Below are positions 22,992 through 30,043 of a stretch of DNA of 39,862 nt, one piece after another. The stretch's first letter is position 1, and every line of letters begins with the position of its first letter. The notes below the pieces were generated by a model. It had not been told where the DNA came from. It saw only the letters and a list, made by a program, of their open reading frames with translations, and did no database searches. The position numbers and the translations under genes were made by a program. The stretch lies in NCBI GenBank assembly GCA_030041155.1, contig JASHOJ010000134.1, positions 1 to 39,862 of the forward strand, given 5' to 3'. The DNA is from Candidatus Binataceae bacterium (lineage in GTDB: Bacteria > Desulfobacterota > Binatia > Binatales > Binataceae).

Positions 22992-24881
22992 CTATGCCGC
23001 TGTTTGGCTTGGCTGCTGCCGCAGCACGGAAGGAAGCCAGCCCTTGCCCACCAGCGCCACCTCGGCGGCTTCAGCCATCGCCTGCTTCTTCAATCCCGCG
23101 ATCTTTTGCGCCGCTTGGCCGGACATACCTTCGCGCACGGCCTGAACGATGCGCTCCTTGCTGACGCGGCCGAAATAGCTGCTGGCGGTCGGCTGCCAAT
23201 AGCTGGTCATGTCGAGTGCGACTTCGCGGGCGAGCGTTGCAGCATGGGCCTCGGATTCCGCGCGACTGCCCCGCGTGTGGACGGCGTTGACGGTGAGCGA
23301 CACGCAGTGGGCCAGCAAGGCCAGCCTCTCGGCCTCCGGCAGACCCTGAATGAACGCCCACAGGCCTTCGGCTTCCTCCGGCATCCGCTTGCCCCAAGCG
23401 TCATGCCGTTCGGCGATCTGCTTGCCCGCAGGGCTTTCGTCGATGCCAGGCGCATGACCGGTGAGATACGCGCCGCGCGGCGCGATCTCCAAGCATGAAC
23501 CGTCGCCGCCGTGGAAGAACGTGACCAGCGCCAGCTTGTGAACCAGCGCAAGCAAGGCTGTGTCGGGATGCAGTGCCAACTCGTTGCGCAACCCCATCGT
23601 TCGGTACGCCGTGATTTCGGCGACCAGCTTCTCCGACAAAGGCGCAAGTCCATTGGCGTCCCTGGCTTGACGCTTGTCGTCCTGCTCCTTCCCCTTGGGC
23701 TTCGGCTCGTCCTCGGCGCGGACGAAACCGCGTTCCACGCGCACCGAACCGTCATGGGCAAGGGTCACGAAGGCACCGGCCAGAGCCAAGTCTTTGGCGG
23801 TGTATTCGTGCCGGTCGAGACGCTCGATGGCGGCCTCGATGCGCTCAAGCTGCGCGGCAGCTTTGGCGGGCACTTCGTCCTCATGCTGGTGCTTCTCGCA
23901 TAGGGTATCGTAACGCGCTTGCAGCTTGCGCAAGGCTTTGCGCTGTGCCTTGGACAGCGGCACAGAACGCGGAAACACGCGCCGCATGCCAGCGGCGGAC
24001 TCATGATCGAACTCGATCTCGGCCATGACCCAACGCCAGCCTTCTTCCTTCACCTTCTCGGCGAAAGTTTGCAGCTTGTCGCCCGCGAGCCGGTTCAGGA
24101 GGTCGGCATCGGCAAAGAACCCGCCGCCCTTGGCGTCGAACAGATCGCGGACGATATGACCGCCCGCTTCCTCGTAGACGCTGGCTCCAACAAACAGCGC
24201 ACGGCGATCATCGGAGCGCACCTGTCCCTCGCTCAAGGCCCGCAGGATGGCCTCGCGGCCACGGTTGAAGGAAGGCAGCTCATGCCATACCCGCTCCTGC
24301 CGCTCGTGATCCTCGGTGATCGTGAAAGCCGATAGCTGGTCGAGGCCCATTTTGCCATCGCGGTACAGCTTCATCAGCTTGGGACTGACGGCACCGAGTT
24401 TGAGCCGCTGCCTGACAACAGCCGCCGTGACGCCGAACCGCGCGGCGATATCCTCGGCGCTCATGCCGTGTTCGTTATGCAGCTTGGCGAACGCCTCGTA
24501 CTGATCGGCAGGGTGCATGTCGGTGCGGATGGCGTTCTCGGCAAGACTGACTTCGGTGGCGTTATGCTTCGTGTCGAGGATGCACCGCACCGGCTCGTCG
24601 GCCTTGATCTCCTTGCGCTTGGCGCGGAGAAGCTGGGCGAGGCGTCGGCCCTCACCGGCATTGACCAGATAATGGCCGGTGGGTTTGCCCTTCGGCCCGA
24701 TCTCCGGCTCAACGAGTGGGAATTGCAGCATGCCGATGGCGCGGATGCTGGCGGCAAGGGCCTGAATGTCAGCCTTGGTGTGCGGAATCTGCCGGACATT
24801 CTTGGGGGACTTTTTCAGCTTGCAGAGGGGAACAAATACAATGTCCTTGCTTGCTGCCGCGATGCTGGTTCTGTTGCTCAT
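22992..24881 (-). CDS. parB: large ParB/RepB/Spo0J-like protein (ParB N-terminal domain plus long C-terminal region)
   Basis: 629 residues. The N-terminal ParB domain starts at IVFVPLCKLKKSPKNVRQIP, contains the HYLVNAGEGRRLAQLL box (a variant of GERR), and the HTH domain follows (MSAEDIAARFGVTAAVVRQRLKL, about 165-190). The long C-terminal region has charged helices and a domain around TGHAPGIDESPAGKQIAERHDAWGKRMP. Such large ParB-like proteins are found on plasmids and integrative elements, often in the leading region; no ParA is adjacent, so classical partition is not implied. ATG 24881 has AAGGAG seven bases upstream. Its leader carries the same ordered hairpins as ardC. The IS1182 element ends 12 bases beyond its stop. 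Confidence 0.85.
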   Translation of the reverse strand: MSNRTSIAAASKDIVFVPLCKLKKSPKNVRQIPHTKADIQALAASIRAIGMLQFPLVEPEIGPKGKPTGHYLVNAGEGRRLAQLLRAKRKEIKADEPVRCILDTKHNATEVSLAENAIRTDMHPADQYEAFAKLHNEHGMSAEDIAARFGVTAAVVRQRLKLGAVSPKLMKLYRDGKMGLDQLSAFTITEDHERQERVWHELPSFNRGREAILRALSEGQVRSDDRRALFVGASVYEEAGGHIVRDLFDAKGGGFFADADLLNRLAGDKLQTFAEKVKEEGWRWVMAEIEFDHESAAGMRRVFPRSVPLSKAQRKALRKLQARYDTLCEKHQHEDEVPAKAAAQLERIEAAIERLDRHEYTAKDLALAGAFVTLAHDGSVRVERGFVRAEDEPKPKGKEQDDKRQARDANGLAPLSEKLVAEITAYRTMGLRNELALHPDTALLALVHKLALVTFFHGGDGSCLEIAPRGAYLTGHAPGIDESPAGKQIAERHDAWGKRMPEEAEGLWAFIQGLPEAERLALLAHCVSLTVNAVHTRGSRAESEAHAATLAREVALDMTSYWQPTASSYFGRVSKERIVQAVREGMSGQAAQKIAGLKKQAMAEAAEVALVGKGWLPSVLRQQPSQTAA

Positions 24882-24900
24882 GGTCTTTCTCCTTCTGTGA

Positions 24901-25081
24901 CAGGGGTTCTGCGCAAACTTCGCGCATGAACCCCTGCCCGTCGGCGAGACCGGGTGGGGGGGGAGCAAGAAGAAAATCGGCAAGGGGGACCGCCCGGTCT
25001 GCAGGGAGCGCAGCGACCGAAGATCGGGGGATGCCGATTTTGTTCTTGCTGGGGGTGCCAGGGCAGAGCCCTCGCACCCCC
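24901..25081. promoter_or_regulatory. parB leader: tight hairpin, 87-base inverted repeat (IR-IV) and GGGGGT hairpin
   Basis: Reading away from the parB start there are three parts: a hairpin CAGGGGTTCTGCGC / GCGCATGAACCCCTG (24901-24936), 20 bases from the ATG; an inverted repeat with 19-base arms and one mismatch (24964-24982 and 25032-25050) whose loop contains GGAGCGCAGCGA; and a hairpin GGGGGTGC-AGGGC / GCCCT-GCACCCCC (25051-25081). Order and spacing copy the ardC leader, although the arm sequences differ. Confidence 0.7.
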
Positions 25082-25144
25082 GATCAACAGAACAAAGCCG
25101 GCGCGCAGCGCCGTCGATACCTGCGCGAGGGATGAAGCCGGACG

Positions 25145-25220
25145 GCCGAGACCCCTATCCGCACCGCGGACCTTAGGGGGCTCGGTTCACGACAGCCCGG
25201 TCCGGCAAATCCGGACGCGG
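25145..25220. repeat. two-hairpin element, copy B
   Basis: Hairpin 1 has arms GCCGAGACCCC (25145-25155) and GGGGCTCGGT (25077-25086 counted within the 25100s, i.e. 25177-25186). Hairpin 2 is GTCCGG / CCGGAC (25200-25205 and 25211-25216). The arms equal those of copy A (12019-12110), but the loops and spacer differ. It ends 65 bases before the TTG start of the GHKL gene. Confidence 0.65.
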
Positions 25221-25284
25221 CCAAATCACGCCGGTCGGAGTATATTAAAGGGGCGAATTCGAGTCGCCCTGAAGGAGCAATTTT

Positions 25285-26193
25285 TTGCAAGTCATTCGTT
25301 TCCCAGCACAGTGGCTTACGTCCGCAAAATTTGAAGCGGCGCTGAAAAACGCGCGAGGACCGCACGACGCGGGAACGTTTGAGGTGGGATTTGAGTTTCC
25401 GACAAACTGCAAGGTGATGGTTGATGTTGCGATTCGTCTCCTGTCCCTCGCCAACCAGCTGGTGTCGGCAACCAAACGCGTGCAATTGAATTTCGAGGAA
25501 GGTGAAGCCGGCACGATGGGCTATCTGAACCGGCTCGGATTTTTCGATTTTCTGGCCCCGGAAGTAGAGGTGCTCCCAGCGCGGCCCGGATATTCCGCCG
25601 CCGAAATCCATCGTGGCGGCAGTACTGCCTTAGTCGAAATCGCACGCATAAATAAAGATGTGCGAGATGAGGGGCTCCTTGCTCGGCTTACAGGTACCCT
25701 TATGCGATCGTGCAGCGGGCGGGCGGATGCGAGCGAGCTTGAGGGCGCCGCATGGACGATCTTTGCAGAACTTATCGACAACATTTTTTCACACAGCGGC
25801 ACTCGCCTCGATGGTTACGCGGCTCTCCAGGTATATTCTGGCGGAGATAGGCTCCTCGTCGCGGTATCGGATAGCGGCCTCGGAATCATGGACACCCTGC
25901 GTCCTTCCCTGAAGATCGAGTTTCCGCACCTGGCGGGTTTGTCCGATATGGATTTGTTGGTGGAAGTTTTCCGCCAGGGTATCTCGCGGCACGGGGCCGA
26001 CCGGGGCTGCGGCCTCAAGGGGAGCGCAGCCAAGGCCATCAAATTTCGCGCCGACCTGGACGTCCGGCTTCCGAATCAGCGTGTATTGCTGAGTCCGGCG
26101 CGCGGCGAGTATCGTGCCAATACCGCATACTGTTACGACGGGCTGCCGCTCATCTGGGGAACGCACATCGCCTTCGCGTTTCAGCTCGCTTGA
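25285..26193 (+). CDS. GHKL-type ATP-binding protein, first gene of the TIR/E2/patatin cassette
   Basis: 302 residues. The C-terminal half is a GHKL ATPase: N-box AELIDNIFSHS (161-171), G1 VSDSGLGI (194-201) and a glycine-rich lid RGCGLKGSAAKA (240-251). The N-terminal 130 residues are a separate alpha/beta region (MVDVAIRLLSLANQL, then LGFFDFL) that I cannot name; it resembles the leading part of ATPases paired with STAS-like proteins. The start is TTG, supported by AAGGAG eight bases upstream; no ATG is near. It begins a run of five plus-strand genes. By analogy with anti-sigma kinases it may bind the STAS-like protein encoded next. Confidence 0.75.
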   Translation: MQVIRFPAQWLTSAKFEAALKNARGPHDAGTFEVGFEFPTNCKVMVDVAIRLLSLANQLVSATKRVQLNFEEGEAGTMGYLNRLGFFDFLAPEVEVLPARPGYSAAEIHRGGSTALVEIARINKDVRDEGLLARLTGTLMRSCSGRADASELEGAAWTIFAELIDNIFSHSGTRLDGYAALQVYSGGDRLLVAVSDSGLGIMDTLRPSLKIEFPHLAGLSDMDLLVEVFRQGISRHGADRGCGLKGSAAKAIKFRADLDVRLPNQRVLLSPARGEYRANTAYCYDGLPLIWGTHIAFAFQLA

Positions 26194-26243
26194 AATCGCT
26201 GCTGAAATCCGCTTAAATGCGTTCAATGAACGAGGAGACGAAA

Positions 26244-26780
26244 GTGCTGCCATTGCGCGAGTTGATGGCTCGGCCGGAAGGCTGGGGCCGCAATGAAGGG
26301 CGCAGCGTCTATCGGCGCATGCTCGACTTTGTGGAGGGCAATCCTGGCACCATTGTATTCAAAGTCTCGATGAAGGACGTGCAACGAATCGATATCTCGT
26401 TTGCCTCTGAGACAATTGTGGAACTGGCGCGGCGTTACCGGCGGTCGAAAGGATTCTGCGTCATCGACCTAACCGACGAGGATCTGATCGAGAATCTCGA
26501 TGCCGCGGCGGCAAAGAAAGATCAGCCAATTCTGGTGTGGCGTGGCAGATCGGCCCGGCTGGTTGGGATGGAGCCAAGCGAGGGAACCCGCGAAGCATTT
26601 CAATTTGCTCTCGGCCGGGCACAATCTCGCGCCGCGGAATTCGCTGGCGAGAAGAAGGGCATATCGATCGCGAACGCGAGCATGAAGTTCAAGCAATTGT
26701 GGGAACAGGGATTTCTGCTGCGCCGCGAGGCCGCCGCGGGGAGCGGCGGGGTCGAATATATTTACCATCGAATTGGTTGA
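26244..26780 (+). CDS. STAS-like (DUF4325-type) protein
   Basis: 178 residues from GTG 26244, which has GAGGAG at ideal distance; the ATGs at 26217 and 26226 are alternatives. The core has the STAS-like pattern of strands and helices (GTIVFKVSMKDVQRIDISFASETIVELARRY, then FCVIDL). A C-terminal winged-helix-like part follows (FKQLWEQGFLLRREAAAG). STAS-like DUF4325 proteins are commonly paired with a small GHKL ATPase, as here, forming a switch like SpoIIAA/SpoIIAB. It starts about 50 bases after the ATPase stop and is probably co-transcribed. Confidence 0.65.
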   Translation: MLPLRELMARPEGWGRNEGRSVYRRMLDFVEGNPGTIVFKVSMKDVQRIDISFASETIVELARRYRRSKGFCVIDLTDEDLIENLDAAAAKKDQPILVWRGRSARLVGMEPSEGTREAFQFALGRAQSRAAEFAGEKKGISIANASMKFKQLWEQGFLLRREAAAGSGGVEYIYHRIG

Positions 26781-26835
26781 CTCTGCCCTTCTTTCTCGTT
26801 AAATTGATTCAATGAACGAGAAATGGGAGGCGCTT

Positions 26836-27420
26836 ATGGCGCGAAAAACTTTCTTTAGCTTCCATTACGAACGCGATGCTTGGCGGGCGGCCAACGTCCG
26901 CAACAGCGGCGTCCTGTCGAACGACGAGGAATACGGGTTTATCGATGCGGCGGACTGGGAAAAGATCGAACGCGAGGGGGACGCCGCGATCAAGCGGTGG
27001 ATTCAGGATCAGCTCAAGAACACATCGGTTACAGCCGTGCTGATCGGGGCCGAGACCGCCAGTCGCCCGTGGGTCTTATATGAGCTGCGTGAAAGCTGGA
27101 AGCGGGGCAACGCGATCATTGGTGTTCGGATTCACGGCATCAAAGATCAAGAGAGCAAAACTGACAGCTTTGGCGCCAATCCCCTCGACGTCATCAAGTT
27201 TGAGGATGGTACGTCACTTTCGACGGTGTGCAAGACATATGACTGGGTCGCCGGCAAGGGGCGCGAGCATCTCGGCGAATGGTTGGAAGAAGCCGTCCAA
27301 GCCCGCGAGGACGCCGAGAATAGGGTCATCGAAGAAGTGGCAACGAAATCCTTTGCCCGAACCGCCGTAGTGACGGGGCCGTCGGTTATCCAGAACCCGC
27401 CAAAGCCATGGTCTCGCTGA
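26836..27420 (+). CDS. TIR-domain protein (ThsB/MTH538-like)
   Basis: 194 residues from ATG 26836, with GGGAGG six bases upstream (ATG 26812 is the alternative). The N-terminus KTFFSFHYERDAWRAANVRN is the hallmark of MTH538/ThsB-like TIR proteins, and the TIR catalytic Glu lies in RPWVLYELRES (E83). TIR proteins of this group split NAD or make cyclic ADP-ribose isomers as alarm signals in anti-phage defence, for example Thoeris. The last 60 residues are a helical tail. No ThsA-like partner follows; the neighbours are an E2-like protein and a SLOG-patatin, so the downstream effector could be the patatin. Confidence 0.8.
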   Translation: MARKTFFSFHYERDAWRAANVRNSGVLSNDEEYGFIDAADWEKIEREGDAAIKRWIQDQLKNTSVTAVLIGAETASRPWVLYELRESWKRGNAIIGVRIHGIKDQESKTDSFGANPLDVIKFEDGTSLSTVCKTYDWVAGKGREHLGEWLEEAVQAREDAENRVIEEVATKSFARTAVVTGPSVIQNPPKPWSR

Positions 27421-27489
27421 GACTAGGAGGGGGCGATCTTCACAGCCGAAGAGATAGCCGAGGTCACGCATCGCTACCCACGGCTTCGA

Positions 27490-28128
27490 ATGGCCGGAAG
27501 TGAGGCCGTGGAAGGGCTCCTCGACCTCCACGCCGTATATGGTGGCGAAGAGAGGCGAGATGCATTTCAGGTGCGCATTGTGGCACCCGCCGATTACCCC
27601 AACTCGATGCCGTCGCTGCTTGAAACCGGAGGGCGAACAGCCGCCGTCGCGACGAAATATGGAATTGAAGATCATCGCGATCTGCACCGCAATCCCGGCA
27701 CGGGGACGGCCTGCCTTTGCGTCAAGCAGGATGAACCGCATAGATTTCCGAAGGGCGCCAACCTCGCCCATTTTATCGAAGAGCTCGTTGTCCCCTACCT
27801 GTTCGGACTGAGCCATTTTGACGAGCATGGGAAATGGCCCTGGCCGGATTACAGCCACGGGACTCTGGGAATTGCCGAATACTACGCCGATGCCACTGAT
27901 AGTCCGTCTATTGAGTCAATCCGCGCAACGCTTGATCTTCTTAAACAGGATATGAGCTGGCGCGAATGGAGCAGACAGATACGCAAGCCGAGCGCCATGC
28001 GGATGTGCGTTTGCGGTTCGAGAAAGCCTATTTCGCGTTGTCATAAGGGGGTCTGGGCCGGGATCACCAAGCTGAACAGCGACATACAAAAGCTTGGCCT
28101 CAACCTGCGTCGGACGCTGCAAAAATAA
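27490..28128 (+). CDS. E2 (ubiquitin-conjugating-like) protein with C-terminal SEC-C-like zinc motif
   Basis: 212 residues from the first ATG. The domain reads like a bacterial E2: RDAFQVRIVAPADYPNSMPSL (the strand and YPxxxP region), then DLHRNPGTGTACLCV, where His66 and the Cys at 75 or 77 correspond to the E2 H..P.G..CL active-site pattern. The C-terminus has CVCGSRKPISRCHKG, a SEC-C-type zinc motif. The E2 fold seems to begin upstream of this ATG (FTAEEIAEVTHRYPRL), with AGGAGG before an ATC at 27436, so initiation at ATC is possible. No E1 or JAB protease gene is present. It sits between the TIR and patatin genes. Confidence 0.7.
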   Translation: MAGSEAVEGLLDLHAVYGGEERRDAFQVRIVAPADYPNSMPSLLETGGRTAAVATKYGIEDHRDLHRNPGTGTACLCVKQDEPHRFPKGANLAHFIEELVVPYLFGLSHFDEHGKWPWPDYSHGTLGIAEYYADATDSPSIESIRATLDLLKQDMSWREWSRQIRKPSAMRMCVCGSRKPISRCHKGVWAGITKLNSDIQKLGLNLRRTLQK

Positions 28129-28221
28129 CAGCAGGGTGCTGAACAAATGTCGTAGTTTGGTACAGGCGATGATTATTAATGACAGAGCAATGGGTGGGAC
28201 TTAAACACTGCACTACATAGC

Positions 28222-29877
28222 TTGGGCCCGCTTCACGGGGTTCGCATCTGGCTCGCGGGCGCGGTGCCTTCCGACGCGACCGATGCGCAGAAGGCATCGC
28301 TTGTAACATTCGTTCGTGAATTTGCAACGGCGGTTTTCAGAAACGGAGGGCATATCCTCCATGGCAGTCATCCGAGTTTGGTCGGTCCGCTGATCGAACA
28401 GTCTAAGGAACATGTATCTAAAGGCGGCCGCAAGGACTGCCTGACTTTGGCGGTGTCAAAGTATTGGTCCAAGGACCAGGCGAAAGTGCCAGTCCAGGAA
28501 TGGCGGCAAACCTGCACGGTCTATGAGACTGCCGAAGCTGCGGGAAGCGCTTCTCCGCGAGATGATAGTCTCAACATCCTGCGTCAATGGATGGCGGAAC
28601 GCTGCGATGCCTTCGTTGGCGTCGGCGGCGAGTGGTGGCAACAGATCGCCGGCCGGGCCGGCGTGCCGGTCGAAGCAGGGCTTGCGATGCAACGCGGCCT
28701 GCCTTGCTTTCTGCTCGGCGGGCTCGGCGGCGCGGCTGCTGATTATGTCCGTAACCACCCCGAGGTGATGAGGTCGCTCAAAAATGGCTTGGATAGCGCA
28801 ACTAACCAGCGACTTGCGCTGGAGGAGAATGTCGGCAGCATTGTCAGCGTCATTAGCGACCAGCTCTCGCGCCTTCCGCTCGTTCGGGGACGGGTGTCCG
28901 ATGGTATCTCCTTTCGGATTCTGGCTCTCGACGGAGGTGGCATCAAAGGCGCATTCACGGCATCGGTCCTGACGACGCTAGAGCATGCGCTTGGCGTTCC
29001 CGTTGTGAGTCAATTCGATCTTGTCGCCGGCACGTCGACTGGCGGCATTCTCGCCATCGGGCTGGGCATGGGGCTGGGTCCCCGAGATATGTTGCGGTTC
29101 TACCGTAATCGGGGGCCGGTTGTGTTTCCGGCGATGAGATTTCATAGGAAGTGGAAATCCCAGCTGCGGTCCGTCCTGAACCCCAAATATTCTCAGCGCG
29201 TGCTGAATAGCGAGTTGGAGCAGGCTTATTATCATGGCGGGACGCGTAAAGTTCTGGGCGATTCCGTCTGTCGCTTGGTCATTCCGGCCTACGATGCTGT
29301 AGGCGGTGTCTGCCATGTATTCCGGACGCCTCACCACGCGCTTCTAACGGCGGATAAAGACACGGACGCAGTAGAGGTTGCTCTCGCGACGGCTGCGGCG
29401 CCGACATATTTCTCTTCGGCTGTGGTGAAAAACCTGGTTTCAAACGCCTCATTCTTCGACGGGGGCGTGTGGGCAAACTGCCCGGCGATGGCCGCCATCG
29501 TTGAAGCGGTGTGCTACTTGGGTGTTCCGCTCGATCGCATCGATGTTTTGAGCATCGGAACGACGGAAGAACCGTTCACCGTCAAAAGTATGGCGCAAGC
29601 CGGCTGGGCGCGATGGGGAAAAACTCTCATTGATCTATTGATGAACGCGCAAGTCGACTCGTCAGTCAGGCACGCGCAGCTTCTCGTCGGCGAGCCGAGA
29701 TTCTTGCGCATGAACACAGTGACAACGCCAGGGATGTACGCACTGGACGGAAGCAAGGAGATTGATGATTTGGTCACGCTAGGCAATCGGAAAGGGTCTG
29801 ATCCCGAAATTCTTAATCAGGTGAAGTCCCGCTTTCTGAACGGCATCAACGCCATGGACTGGAAGTCGAATGAGTAG
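28222..29877 (+). CDS. SLOG-domain / patatin-like phospholipase fusion
   Basis: 551 residues from TTG 28222. The N-terminal 180 residues look like a SLOG nucleotide-sensing domain (VRIWLAGAVPSD, FRNGGHILHGSHPS, FVGVGGEWWQQ). The C-terminal part is patatin: oxyanion-hole DGGGIKG (237-243), nucleophile GTSTGG (Ser272) and FFDGG (Asp413). This pairs a ligand sensor with a membrane-degrading phospholipase, as in the CBASS effector CapV, where a cyclic nucleotide turns on the lipase. Here the ligand could be a TIR product, which is inference. The start is weak: no strong ribosome site, and an ATG at 28179 in another frame ends after 13 codons. It is the last gene of the cassette, 93 bases after the E2 stop. 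Confidence 0.82.
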   Translation: MGPLHGVRIWLAGAVPSDATDAQKASLVTFVREFATAVFRNGGHILHGSHPSLVGPLIEQSKEHVSKGGRKDCLTLAVSKYWSKDQAKVPVQEWRQTCTVYETAEAAGSASPRDDSLNILRQWMAERCDAFVGVGGEWWQQIAGRAGVPVEAGLAMQRGLPCFLLGGLGGAAADYVRNHPEVMRSLKNGLDSATNQRLALEENVGSIVSVISDQLSRLPLVRGRVSDGISFRILALDGGGIKGAFTASVLTTLEHALGVPVVSQFDLVAGTSTGGILAIGLGMGLGPRDMLRFYRNRGPVVFPAMRFHRKWKSQLRSVLNPKYSQRVLNSELEQAYYHGGTRKVLGDSVCRLVIPAYDAVGGVCHVFRTPHHALLTADKDTDAVEVALATAAAPTYFSSAVVKNLVSNASFFDGGVWANCPAMAAIVEAVCYLGVPLDRIDVLSIGTTEEPFTVKSMAQAGWARWGKTLIDLLMNAQVDSSVRHAQLLVGEPRFLRMNTVTTPGMYALDGSKEIDDLVTLGNRKGSDPEILNQVKSRFLNGINAMDWKSNE

Positions 29878-30043
29878 AGGCGCTCACAAGAGCCGGACAT
29901 CGGCAACGTTGGCGCTTAAAACGCAACGGCTGGTTGGTCCTACGAAGGCCAAGTTGCTAGTGATTTTAAGGACTTATATGCGGACATTCAAAGGGCATAG
30001 AATCTGACTGCAATTTCAGTAAGATACTGATATAAAAGAGGTT

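Noticed and set aside
22992..24335. Several long open frames opposite parB
   Set aside because: They mirror the high-GC parB coding strand; none has a ribosome site or recognisable domain.
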